From CAYXFZ01 sp964464385 (GTDB lineage: Bacteria > Planctomycetota > UBA1135): DNA of 36,762 nt. The position numbers and the translations under genes were made by a program. The notes under the pieces were generated by a model. The model was not told where the DNA came from. It did no database searches and saw only the letters and a list, made by a program, of their open reading frames with translations. This document shows positions 1 to 7,681 of this stretch, in pieces (position 1 is the first letter of the stretch; the number at the start of each line of letters is the position of its first letter). The DNA is taken from NCBI GenBank assembly GCA_964464385.1, contig CAYXFZ010000009.1:1-36762 (forward strand). Direction: 5' to 3'.

Positions 1-2987
1 TCATCCAGGGCCATCCTGTGCTCCTCAACCGTGCGCCCACTCTGCACCGTATGGGCATTCAGGCCTTCGAACCCGTTCTTGTCGAGGGCAATGCCATCCA
101 ATTGCATCCCTTGGTCTGCCCGGCCTTCAATGCCGACTTCGACGGCGACCAAATGGCCGTGCACTTGCCGCTCTCCTTTGAGGCGCAAGTGGAAGCGGCA
201 ACCTTGATGTTGTCACCCAACAACGTCTTCTCGCCGGCCAACGGCAAGCCGTTGATTTCGCCGCACCAGGACATCATTCTTGGCCTCTTTTTCCTGACGG
301 CTGACCGCAGCAAGGCGCGCAACGAATGGGTCAAGGGTAAGCATGGCGGACTCTATTCCGACATTGACGAATTGTTGTTGGCTTACGCCTCCGGGCACCT
401 GGAGACGCATTCCGCAGTGCAAGTGAGCTTTCCGAGCGGACGGTTGGTGGCTGACGTCCCAAACAAGCCGTTCCGCACGCTCGCAAGAGCGGAGCGCCTC
501 TTGACCACTCCGGGTCGTGCGGTCTTGAACGATGTCCTTCCTGAGGGCATGCCCTTCTACAACTACCCGCAGGACAAGCGGGCCATTCAATACTTGATTC
601 ATGATTGCCATCGCCTCTGTGGTCGTGCTGCAACCTTGAATCTTTTGGATGACCTCAAGAGCTTAGGATTCAAGGGGGCGACTCGCTCGGGCATGTCCTT
701 CGCCAAAGACGACATGCTGATTCCCAAGGAAAAATGGGAGATCATTGACAAGGCCCAAGACAAAGTGGATCAAATCCAGCAGGATTTTGAGGAAGGGGCC
801 ATTACCAACAATGAGCGCTCGTCAAAGGTTATTGACAACTGGACAACGGCTCGGGAAGAGATTTCGACTTCCCTGCTGAAGGAACTCTCCGAGGACCAAC
901 GAGACGGCAAGCCCTATCTCAATCCGGTGTTCGTCATGGCTCACTCTGGTGCTCGAGGCGGTATTGACCAGATCCGGCAACTCTCCGGCATGCGAGGCCT
1001 CATGGCCAAGCCCAGCGGTGAGATCATCGAGACACCAATTCGAGCAAACTTCCGTGAGGGACTGAGAGTCTTGGAATACTTCTCCTCGACCCACGGTGCC
1101 CGTAAGGGTCTGGCTGACACGGCCCTGAAAACTGCCGACTCCGGTTACCTGACGCGGAAATTGGCGGATGTTGCCCAAAACGTCACCATTACCAAGCATG
1201 ACTGTGGCACCCTAAATGGACTGGCCAAGAGTGCCGTGTATTCCGGCGAAAAACTAGTCGTTTCCATGGCCGATGTGATTCGCGGTCGTGTTGCTTGTGA
1301 CACGATTCGAGATCGGATTACCGACGGTCTTGTTGTCGAGGCCGGTCAATTGATCACCACGGAAATTTCACGCCAAATTGAAGGCTTAGGTTACCCCAAG
1401 ATTCGCATCCGCAGTCCATTGACCTGTGAATCCGGTCAGGGCTTGTGCCGCCTTTGTTACGGCGAGGACATGTCCCGTGGCGTCTTGGTCGAGGAGGGCC
1501 TTGCCGTGGGCATCATTGGCGCCCAAAGCATTGGCGAGCCTGGCACCCAACTCACCATGCGAACTTTCCACATCGGCGGAACTGCTAGCCGCGCTCTAGT
1601 CGAATTTGAACTCAAATCACCCCGCGCCGGGGTCGTGGAATACCATGATTTGCGTACGACTCCTGGTCCGGACAAACGCAATGTGGTCCTTTCCCGAACC
1701 GGTTCGGTGATCCTCCGGGACGCCAAGGGCCGGGAGGTCGAGCGCCTGCCGGTGACGGCCGGTTCCTACATGTTTGTGGAGGAAGGCCAGAAAATTACAA
1801 AAGGCACCAAGATCTGCGAATGGGACCCTCACTTCTTGCCGATCCTTTCCGACTTTGACGGTATCGTCAAATTTGAGGACGTGGTCGAAGGCAAAACCAT
1901 GATCATCGAGGAAGATCCCAAGACCAAGATTCAGCGTCGCAAGGTCGTGGAATCCAAGGGTGATCTCCATCCTCAGATTCTCCTGATCAATACCAATGGC
2001 GAAGTGCTCTACTACACTGCGCTACCTGAAAATGCCTACCTCGAGGTCAAGGATAGCCAGAAGGTGATTGCCGGCACGATGCTCGCCAAGTCCCCGCGTT
2101 CGGTCGGCGGCACGCAGGACATCACCGGTGGTCTTCCGCGAGTCACCGAATTGTTCGAAGCGCGGATTCCCAAGAACCCTTCCACCATGGCCGAAATTGA
2201 TGGTTTGGTGGAATTGGGGGACAAGCGCCGGGGCAAGCGAGTCATCATCGTTCGCCACGATGAAACCGGCGAGGAGCGCGAGCACCTGGTTGCTCAATCC
2301 AAGCACTTGCGGGTGCACACCGGAGACAAAGTGGTGGCGGGCGATGCCCTCGTGGATGGTCCCAAGCCTCCCCAGGACATTCTTGCCATTCAGGGGGAAG
2401 AGCGCCTGCAACGTTACCTTCTGAATGAAGTCCAGCAGGTCTATCGCGCCCAGGGCGTGACAGTCGATGACAAGCACATTGAAGTCATTCTGATGCAAAT
2501 GATGCGCAAAGTTTTGGTAGAAACTTCGGGAGATTCCAAGATGCTTCCTAACTCCATGATTGACCGCCATCTTTTCCGCAAGAAAGTGGAGGCCATGCTC
2601 GCTCAGGATCAGGTGCCGCCCTCGGCCAAGCCCATGGTCATGGGAATTACCAAGGCTTCCGTGCAATCGGACTCCTTTATCTCTGCCGCCTCATTCCAAG
2701 AGACTACCAAGGTGCTGACCGAGGCTGCCCTGCGCGGCAAGGTCGATAAATTGGTGGGTCTAAAGGAGAACGTGATTTTGGGAAATTTGATTCCGGCAGG
2801 AACCGGTTTCCGCAACTTGGTCAACCACCAAGTGCAGAAAAACGTGGATTTCTCTCAATACACAGAGACTCCCTCGGCCCAGCCTGATCTCTTGCCTACG
2901 CCGCCACTGGAGGCAACTTCCGAGGTTGTGGCCACCGCCGACGCTACAGCGAAGAACTCGACTCAGGAGGCGGGTCCCCAGGCCTGA
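1..2987 (+). CDS. rpoC: RNA polymerase beta' subunit, C-terminal part (5' truncated by window)
   Basis: Largest catalytic subunit of RNA polymerase; the open frame is entered at nt 3 and lacks its start. The catalytic Mg-binding motif NADFDGDQM is encoded at nt 129-155. The second zinc site has its four cysteines at codons 1203, 1425, 1446 and 1455 (C...C-x6-C-x2-C). The trigger-loop region follows (GEPGTQLTMRTFH, about nt 1530-1572), and near the end comes the usual NLIPAGTG segment. The last ~45 residues are an Ala/Thr/Pro-rich tail, which varies among bacteria. rpoB should lie just upstream, outside the window. The next gene, rpsL, has its own promoter, so rpoC is probably the last gene of the rpoBC unit. 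Identification is certain. Confidence 0.98.
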   Translation, partial: IQGHPVLLNRAPTLHRMGIQAFEPVLVEGNAIQLHPLVCPAFNADFDGDQMAVHLPLSFEAQVEAATLMLSPNNVFSPANGKPLISPHQDIILGLFFLTADRSKARNEWVKGKHGGLYSDIDELLLAYASGHLETHSAVQVSFPSGRLVADVPNKPFRTLARAERLLTTPGRAVLNDVLPEGMPFYNYPQDKRAIQYLIHDCHRLCGRAATLNLLDDLKSLGFKGATRSGMSFAKDDMLIPKEKWEIIDKAQDKVDQIQQDFEEGAITNNERSSKVIDNWTTAREEISTSLLKELSEDQRDGKPYLNPVFVMAHSGARGGIDQIRQLSGMRGLMAKPSGEIIETPIRANFREGLRVLEYFSSTHGARKGLADTALKTADSGYLTRKLADVAQNVTITKHDCGTLNGLAKSAVYSGEKLVVSMADVIRGRVACDTIRDRITDGLVVEAGQLITTEISRQIEGLGYPKIRIRSPLTCESGQGLCRLCYGEDMSRGVLVEEGLAVGIIGAQSIGEPGTQLTMRTFHIGGTASRALVEFELKSPRAGVVEYHDLRTTPGPDKRNVVLSRTGSVILRDAKGREVERLPVTAGSYMFVEEGQKITKGTKICEWDPHFLPILSDFDGIVKFEDVVEGKTMIIEEDPKTKIQRRKVVESKGDLHPQILLINTNGEVLYYTALPENAYLEVKDSQKVIAGTMLAKSPRSVGGTQDITGGLPRVTELFEARIPKNPSTMAEIDGLVELGDKRRGKRVIIVRHDETGEEREHLVAQSKHLRVHTGDKVVAGDALVDGPKPPQDILAIQGEERLQRYLLNEVQQVYRAQGVTVDDKHIEVILMQMMRKVLVETSGDSKMLPNSMIDRHLFRKKVEAMLAQDQVPPSAKPMVMGITKASVQSDSFISAASFQETTKVLTEAALRGKVDKLVGLKENVILGNLIPAGTGFRNLVNHQVQKNVDFSQYTETPSAQPDLLPTPPLEATSEVVATADATAKNSTQEAGPQA

Positions 2988-3000
2988 ATTAGCCTCGTGC

Positions 3001-3028
3001 TTGACCCCTACCATTCCGCCGCTAGACT
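3001..3028 (+). promoter_or_regulatory. Predicted sigma70-type promoter for the rpsL operon
   Basis: TTGACC (3001-3006), a 16-nt spacer, then TAGACT (3023-3028), placed between the rpoC stop and rpsL. Expected transcription start is near 3035. The same layout recurs before rpsJ, which supports the call. It is by inspection only; no transcript data. Confidence 0.6.
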
Positions 3029-3038
3029 TTGCCTTCTT

Positions 3039-3057
3039 GGGTCGTTCCAAACGACCC
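3039..3057 (+). promoter_or_regulatory. Hairpin in the rpsL 5' leader
   Basis: GGGTCGT (3039-3045) and ACGACCC (3051-3057) form a perfect 7-bp stem with a 5-nt loop, starting a few nt after the predicted transcription start and ending 17 nt before the rpsL ATG. No T-run follows, so it is not a typical terminator. It could protect the 5' end or be a ribosomal-protein autoregulatory site; the latter is speculation. Confidence 0.45.
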
Positions 3058-3074
3058 ATCAAAAGTAGATCTGC

Positions 3075-3446
3075 ATGCCGACCATCAATCAACTCGTTCG
3101 CAAGGGCCGTAGGGCCGTGCGCAAGAAGTCCAAGAGCCCGGTGCTGGACCGCTGCCCTCAAAAGCGCGGTGTTTGCACTCAGGTTCGGACCATGACCCCC
3201 AAGAAGCCGAACTCTGCTCTTCGTAAGGTTGCCCGGGTTCGTCTTTCCAATGGCAAGGAGATCACCGCCTACATTCCGGGCGAGGGCCATAACTTGCAGG
3301 AACACTCCATTGTTTTGGTGCGGGGCGGTCGTGTGCGAGATCTTCCTGGTGTCCGTTACCACGTCATTCGTGGAACATTGGATGCTTCCGGTGTGGAGGA
3401 CCGCACCTGCTCCCGCTCCAAGTACGGCACCCGCCGAGGTAAATAA
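3075..3446 (+). CDS. rpsL: 30S ribosomal protein S12
   Basis: S12 of the small subunit, at the decoding centre; 123 aa, the normal length. The PKKPNSALRK segment, which carries the lysines whose mutation gives streptomycin resistance in other bacteria, is wild type, and the conserved RDLPGVRYH loop, with the aspartate that RimO methylthiolates in other species, is present. The protein starts MPTINQLVRKGR as in the family, fixing the ATG at 3075, although no Shine-Dalgarno is visible. It is the first gene after the 3001-3028 promoter and lies 2 nt before rpsG. Confidence 0.98.
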   Translation: MPTINQLVRKGRRAVRKKSKSPVLDRCPQKRGVCTQVRTMTPKKPNSALRKVARVRLSNGKEITAYIPGEGHNLQEHSIVLVRGGRVRDLPGVRYHVIRGTLDASGVEDRTCSRSKYGTRRGK

Positions 3447-3448
3447 GG

Positions 3449-3925
3449 ATGCCCCGCAGTTACAAGTCGACGGCGCGTTACCAGAAACCGGATCCCCGCT
3501 TTGGTTCCTTGGTGGCCACCAAGTTCATCAACGCCATCATGCATGGTGGCAAGAAATCCGTGGCCATGGCCGTCTTCTATGAAGCTTGTGAAATGGCCTC
3601 CGCCCGCTTGGAGGATGTTCCTCCCGAGGAAGTCTATCTCAAGGCCCTGGAAAATGTTCGTCCGGCGGTCGAAGTGCGCTCCAAGCGAGTCGGCGGTTCG
3701 AACTACCAAGTGCCCCGCGAGGTGAGTGCCAAACGTGCCCAATCCCTGGCCATTCGCTGGATCATTGACAATGCCCGGAAAAAGAAGGGCATGCCCATGG
3801 CCAAGCGCTTGTCCGGTGAGTTTGTGGATGCCTGCAATGCCACCGGCGCCTCGGTGCAATGGAAGGAAAACGTGCATCGCATGGCCGAGGCCAACAAGGC
3901 CTTCAGCCACTTTGCCTCCTTCTGA
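3449..3925 (+). CDS. rpsG: 30S ribosomal protein S7
   Basis: S7 nucleates the head of the 30S subunit by binding the 3' major domain of 16S rRNA. The 158-aa product has family segments including PDPRFGS, NAIMHGGKK, RVGGSNYQVP and the C-terminal RMAEANKAFSHF. The ATG at 3449 follows AAGG closely, 2 nt after the rpsL stop, so the two are co-transcribed and probably translationally coupled. In most bacteria fusA and tuf follow; here a Tsr3-like gene starts about 22 nt downstream. Confidence 0.98.
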   Translation: MPRSYKSTARYQKPDPRFGSLVATKFINAIMHGGKKSVAMAVFYEACEMASARLEDVPPEEVYLKALENVRPAVEVRSKRVGGSNYQVPREVSAKRAQSLAIRWIIDNARKKKGMPMAKRLSGEFVDACNATGASVQWKENVHRMAEANKAFSHFASF

Positions 3926-3947
3926 TTCCGCCTTCTCCGTCCTCTTG

Positions 3948-4391
3948 GTGCGACTGAACAAGGAGTCGCCCAGAAAATGCAGTTTGACTCCTCTGCATGA
4001 CTCCGAAAGGCCCGGCTTTCAATGGCATCGGGTGGGCTTAGGGGATACCGTAGATGTCGGAGAGGTCACCCTTTTGCACCCGGATGGGGACCTCCTGACC
4101 GGCGACGATTCCCAGCGCCCCTTGCTGTTGGTGGATTCCTCCTGGCGGGATTTGCCTCGAGTGCTGCGGGGCCTTCGTGGTCGCTTGCACCGCCGTTCTC
4201 TACCGCCAGAATTGCGGACCGCCTATCCCCGTAAGTCCAGTCTTTTTGCCGATCCGGAATCCGGGTTGGCCAGCATCGAGGCTCTTCATGCTGCTTTGAT
4301 CCTCCTGGGCCGCCGCGATGACTCCGTATTGAATGGGTACCACTGGCGGGAAAAGTGGCTGGACCTAAATGGGTCCGTCCTCGGCCTTTAG
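3948..4391 (+). CDS. Tsr3-like (DUF367/TDD superfamily) putative rRNA aminocarboxypropyltransferase
   Basis: A ~147-aa protein that I match from memory to the Tsr3/DUF367 family, SPOUT-like enzymes that in eukaryotes and archaea transfer the 3-amino-3-carboxypropyl group of SAM to a small-subunit rRNA pseudouridine. Seen in order: PRKCSLTPL (8-16; Tsr3 has DPKRCTGKKL), LLVDSSWRDL (60-69; Tsr3 VVECSW), RRSLPPELRTAYPRKS (82-97, at the LPYLVAANPVNYG substrate/SAM segment), SIEALHAAL (109-117; Tsr3 CVEALAA) and HWREKWLDLN (132-141; Tsr3 FSWGMGFLELN). The YPRKS stretch is closer to the related DTW domain. The start is uncertain: GTG 3948 is used because homology begins just after it, and TTG 3945 is equal; no Shine-Dalgarno is visible. 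It lies between rpsG and the EF-G gene. Function is inferred. Confidence 0.72.
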   Translation: MRLNKESPRKCSLTPLHDSERPGFQWHRVGLGDTVDVGEVTLLHPDGDLLTGDDSQRPLLLVDSSWRDLPRVLRGLRGRLHRRSLPPELRTAYPRKSSLFADPESGLASIEALHAALILLGRRDDSVLNGYHWREKWLDLNGSVLGL

Positions 4392-4403
4392 AATCGGCGA
4401 GTC

Positions 4404-6446
4404 ATGGACCTTGCGCGGCTCCGCAGTGTCGGCATCGTGGCCCACATCGATGCTGGCAAAACTACCGTGACCGAGCGGATCCTGTTCTACACCGGAGTCG
4501 AGCGGCGGATGGGGGAGGTTCATACTGGGACGACGGCCATGGATTGGATGGAGGAAGAACGGGAAAGGGGCATCACCATTACTTCGGCGGCAACCGTTTG
4601 CCCCTGGCGTGACCATTCGATCCAATGGGTGGACACCCCGGGACACGTGGATTTCAGTGCCGAGGTGAATCGATCCTTGCGGGTGCTGGACGGAGCCGTG
4701 GTCGTGATTTGTGGCGTCGCCGGGGTCCAGGCCCAGACCGAGACCGTGCTGCGAGAGGCCGAGCGCCAAAAATTACCCTGGCTGGCCTTCGTCAACAAAA
4801 TGGATCGTCCGGGAGCGGACTTTGGCGGGGCCGTGGGATCCCTGCAGGAACGTCTTGGAGTGGCCGCCATTCCGGTTCAAATTCCCATGGGCGAAGGGGC
4901 GGAGTTTTCCGGGGTGGTGGATCTCTTGGAGGAGCGTGCCTTGCTCTGGGATCTGGAAGATCTGGGATCCCAAGTGCGGCAGGAAGTCGTGCCGGAACCT
5001 TGGGTGGAAGCGATGACCGTCGCCCGCAAACGACTCTGTGAGGCGATTGCCGACACCGAGGACACCCTGTTGGAAAGTTATCTGGAAAACGAATCCTTGA
5101 CCGCAAAGGAATTGCGAAAGGGCTTGCGCCAAGCCACCCTGAGTCGTCGATTGGTGCCCGTGTTGTGCGGTGCTGCTCTGCGTTATCAAGGCATTCAACC
5201 CCTGTTGGACGCCGTCTTGGATTGGCTTCCCAGTCCCTTGGATCGGGGCTCGGTAGTGGGGGAGGACCCGCAGGATCCGAACACGGAGATTGCCTGTTCG
5301 CCGGATGCAAAGGCTCCGTTTGCCGGATTGGTATTCAAGATTTTTCATCAGCCGCACGGCGATCTTTTCTATCTTCGAGTTTATTCCGGAACTCTTCGCG
5401 AGGGGGATGGCGTCGGCAATGCTGGCACCCAATCCGTGGAGCGGGTGGGCCAAATTTGGCGGATGCACGCCGATCATCATGAACGAATCTCGAGCGCCGG
5501 CCCGGGTGAAATCGTGGTTCTTCCCGGCCTGAAATCTTCGCGCACGGGAGACACCTTGTACGCAAAAGGACACCCGGTCGCCCTGGCTCCGGTTTGTTTC
5601 CCCGAACCTGTTTTGCGCCAGTCCTTGGAACCGACCAGCCTCTCCGAACGGGAAAAACTTGAGGCCGCCTTGGAAGTTTTGGTGCGGGAGGATCCCACCT
5701 TGGTTGTGGAGACGGACGAAGACACCGGCCAATCCATTCTGGCTGGGTTGGGAGAACTCCACTTGGAGGTGGTGTGCCACCGCTTGGCCCGTGAATTCAA
5801 GGTCGAGGCCCGTGCGGGTCGCCCCTGGGTGGCCTATCGCGAGGCCCCTCTCCGAGAATGCCTGGGTCAAGGGGTTGCCGATCGTCCCCTTTTGGAAGGG
5901 GGCAGGCAACGCGTCGAGGCCACGGTTCGCGTAGTCCCAGCGGAGGCCACGAGCCCCAGCTTTGGCCCGGATCTGGTCGCCGATTTGCCGACTTCCTTGC
6001 ATGATTCCTTGAGTCGAGATTTGCCCACACTTTTGCGGGGTGGGGGTGAGCAGGGATATCCACTGGCCTGCTTTACAGCCCACCTTGAGACCTTGTGCTG
6101 GACCCCTGAGGACACGATACCTGCTCCTGAATTGGCCCTGGGGGCCGTCGCCGTCGCCCTCGAACATGCCTTGGCCGAATCCACGGTCGTCCTGGAGCCC
6201 TGGATGAGCCTCCGGGTGGAGGTGCCGGAGAACCATTTTTCCGGAGTCCTGGCCGATTTGCAGGCCCGCAAGGCCGAGATTCTGGATTTGGATGTCCACC
6301 AGGGCGAGCGGGTATTGCACGCCGCCGCCCCGCTTTCGGCCCTTTTTGCTTGGACGACCGAACTTCGTTCCTTGACTCAAGGTCGAGGGAGCTTCAGTCA
6401 AACCCCGGCCGGCTACCGACCCCGGCCCGAGAGCGAAAATCATTAG
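4404..6446 (+). CDS. fusA: EF-G family translational GTPase, EF-G2/recycling-like, divergent domain IV
   Basis: 680 aa. The GTPase motifs are intact: AHIDAGKTT (13-21), RGITI (56-60), DTPGHVD (77-83, catalytic His81) and NKMD (131-134). Domains II-III and V follow, with the C-terminal ELRSLTQGRGSF segment. Domain IV is odd: the QSGGRGQYGHV-type strand is gone, and the tip loop that reaches the decoding centre (HDVDSSEMAFK in EF-G) reads TPEDTIPAPELALG. From memory, this part resembles mitochondrial EF-G2 (GFM2) and the spirochaete/planctomycete/delta 'spdEFG2' class, which act with RRF in ribosome recycling rather than translocation. It takes the fusA position in the str operon, 12 nt after the Tsr3-like gene; no tuf follows. 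A canonical EF-G should exist elsewhere in the genome. The recycling role is inference. Confidence 0.85.
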   Translation: MDLARLRSVGIVAHIDAGKTTVTERILFYTGVERRMGEVHTGTTAMDWMEEERERGITITSAATVCPWRDHSIQWVDTPGHVDFSAEVNRSLRVLDGAVVVICGVAGVQAQTETVLREAERQKLPWLAFVNKMDRPGADFGGAVGSLQERLGVAAIPVQIPMGEGAEFSGVVDLLEERALLWDLEDLGSQVRQEVVPEPWVEAMTVARKRLCEAIADTEDTLLESYLENESLTAKELRKGLRQATLSRRLVPVLCGAALRYQGIQPLLDAVLDWLPSPLDRGSVVGEDPQDPNTEIACSPDAKAPFAGLVFKIFHQPHGDLFYLRVYSGTLREGDGVGNAGTQSVERVGQIWRMHADHHERISSAGPGEIVVLPGLKSSRTGDTLYAKGHPVALAPVCFPEPVLRQSLEPTSLSEREKLEAALEVLVREDPTLVVETDEDTGQSILAGLGELHLEVVCHRLAREFKVEARAGRPWVAYREAPLRECLGQGVADRPLLEGGRQRVEATVRVVPAEATSPSFGPDLVADLPTSLHDSLSRDLPTLLRGGGEQGYPLACFTAHLETLCWTPEDTIPAPELALGAVAVALEHALAESTVVLEPWMSLRVEVPENHFSGVLADLQARKAEILDLDVHQGERVLHAAAPLSALFAWTTELRSLTQGRGSFSQTPAGYRPRPESENH

Positions 6447-6482
6447 GAAGTTGGAATTCAATCGAGATTATTCGCTGGGTTC

Positions 6483-6510
6483 TTGACCCTTTTCCAGGCG
6501 CTGGTAAACT
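6483..6510 (+). promoter_or_regulatory. Predicted sigma70-type promoter for the S10 operon
   Basis: TTGACC (6483-6488), 16-nt spacer, TAAACT (6505-6510), in the 167-bp gap between the EF-G gene and rpsJ. The start of transcription would be near 6517, leaving a leader of about 97 nt. It matches the layout before rpsL. Confidence 0.6.
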
Positions 6511-6515
6511 GCTCG

Positions 6516-6571
6516 GCCCATTTCTGGGCACTTTCCCCGGTTCATGTCTTGGACCCAATCCTTTCGATTGG
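6516..6571 (+). promoter_or_regulatory. Structured leader of the S10 operon (two small hairpins)
   Basis: Two perfect inverted repeats lie in the predicted leader: GCCCA-TTTC-TGGGC (6516-6529), at the very 5' end of the transcript, and CCAATC-CTTTC-GATTGG (6555-6571). S10 leaders of gammaproteobacteria carry an L4-binding attenuator; these hairpins are smaller and do not obviously match it. A regulatory role is possible but unproven. Confidence 0.35.
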
Positions 6572-6613
6572 TGGTTGAGCAGGCCGGGGCGGCGCTCAGA
6601 ATCCGTCCCCACC

Positions 6614-6919
6614 ATGGCAAATAAGATTCAGATTCGGCTTGAGGCCTACGACCACGAGGCCATTGATCAAGCAACGGAGTCCATCCTGGAGGCTGCTCGC
6701 ATGACTGGCGTGCAGGTCTCGGGGCCCATTCCTTTGCCCACTCGGATTGAGCGCTACACCGTTTTGCGTTCTCCCCACGTGGACAAGAAGGCCCGAGAAC
6801 AATTCGAGATCCGCACCCACAAGCGGCTCCTTTATCTCCTCGAGCCCACCCCTCAGACGGTGGACGCCCTCAACCGTTTGGTCCTCTCTGCCGGAGTGGA
6901 CGTTCGCATTAAAGTCTGA
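6614..6919 (+). CDS. rpsJ: 30S ribosomal protein S10
   Basis: S10 of the 30S head, also NusE, a partner of NusG/NusB in antitermination. It has 101 aa, starts MANKIQIRLEAYDHEAID and contains GPIPLPTRIERYTVLRSPH and EIRTHKRLLYL, typical of the family. The open frame extends upstream, but only the ATG at 6614 gives the conserved N-terminus. No Shine-Dalgarno precedes it (the upstream bases are C-rich). It is the first gene of the S10-spc-alpha cluster. In many bacteria tuf precedes it; here it follows the EF-G-like gene and a 167-bp promoter-bearing gap. Confidence 0.97.
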   Translation: MANKIQIRLEAYDHEAIDQATESILEAARMTGVQVSGPIPLPTRIERYTVLRSPHVDKKAREQFEIRTHKRLLYLLEPTPQTVDALNRLVLSAGVDVRIKV

Positions 6920-6940
6920 ACATTTTTTTCAAACAAGGCC

Positions 6941-7681
6941 ATGACTCAGCTCAAGTTTTTGCTCGCCCGAAAAAAGGGAATGACCCAAATATTTCGCGAA
7001 GACGGCTCTGTGGTTCCTGTGACCGTCCTCGAGGCCGGACCCTGCACCGTGACCGGTCTCCGAGACTCGGCCAAGGACGGATACACCGCCGTGCAAATTG
7101 GTTTCGTTGTGGCGAAGGACAAGCATGTTGCGAAACCCCAACGCGTCGCCGCCGAAAAGGCCGGTGTATCTACCCATCGTTACTTGCGTGAATTCCGCCT
7201 GGGCACCACCGAAGGATTTGAAGTTGGCCAGGAGCTCAAGGCCGGCCTTTTCGAAGTGGGGGATACCGTGGATGTGACCGGCAATTCCAAAGGTCGAGGC
7301 TTTGCAGGCACCATCAAGCGTCATGGCTTTGCCAGTGGCAACAAGACCCACGGTTGCATGAATGTGCGTCGTCCGGGTGCCATTGGCCAATGCGCCTACC
7401 CCGGCCGTGTCTTCAAGGGCACGCGGATGTCGGGTCACTACGGCGCTGCCCGCGCCACGGTCAAAAACTTGGCGATCGAGGGTGTCGACTCCGAGCGTGG
7501 CCTCGTGCTGGTTCGGGGTGCTGTGCCTGGCCCGCCCAACGGCCTCCTTCAGGTCCGCACGGCTCGCACACCCAAGTCCCAGAGGAAAGCCTGCTTATGG
7601 CCACCGTCTCCACCTACGACTTTGGTAGCGGCGCGCTTTCCGAAAGGGAGTTTGCCGCAGATCTGGGGGACCGGGCCCTGA
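6941..7681 (+). CDS. rplC: 50S ribosomal protein L3 with unusual C-terminal extension
   Basis: L3 is an early-assembly protein whose internal loop approaches the peptidyl-transferase centre. The product starts MTQLKFLLARKKGMTQIF and carries the loop segment RPGAIGQCAYPGRVFKG and the usual end segment VRGAVPGPPNG. L3 normally stops within ~15 residues of that point (about 205-215 aa), but here the frame continues to 246 aa, so the last ~28 codons overlap rplD (ATG 7597) by 85 nt. The extra segment is Pro/Leu-rich and unlike L3. It may be a real read-through extension or an indel near 7560-7600 that removed the native stop. AAGG precedes the ATG. Confidence 0.93.
   Translation: MTQLKFLLARKKGMTQIFREDGSVVPVTVLEAGPCTVTGLRDSAKDGYTAVQIGFVVAKDKHVAKPQRVAAEKAGVSTHRYLREFRLGTTEGFEVGQELKAGLFEVGDTVDVTGNSKGRGFAGTIKRHGFASGNKTHGCMNVRRPGAIGQCAYPGRVFKGTRMSGHYGAARATVKNLAIEGVDSERGLVLVRGAVPGPPNGLLQVRTARTPKSQRKACLWPPSPPTTLVAARFPKGSLPQIWGTGP

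Noticed and set aside
3977..4000. Mini-ORF with ATG at 3977 preceded by AAGGAG, encoding seven residues
   Set aside because: It stops almost at once and overlaps the Tsr3-like gene in another frame. I see no conserved leader-peptide feature; the AAGGAG may be chance.
4773..6461. 562-codon open frame antisense to the EF-G gene
   Set aside because: Shadow of a GC-biased coding strand: no recognisable domain, and EF-G on the + strand is unmistakable.
6920..6940. T-run after rpsJ as an intrinsic terminator
   Set aside because: Seven T follow the stop, but no GC hairpin precedes them and rplC continues the operon.
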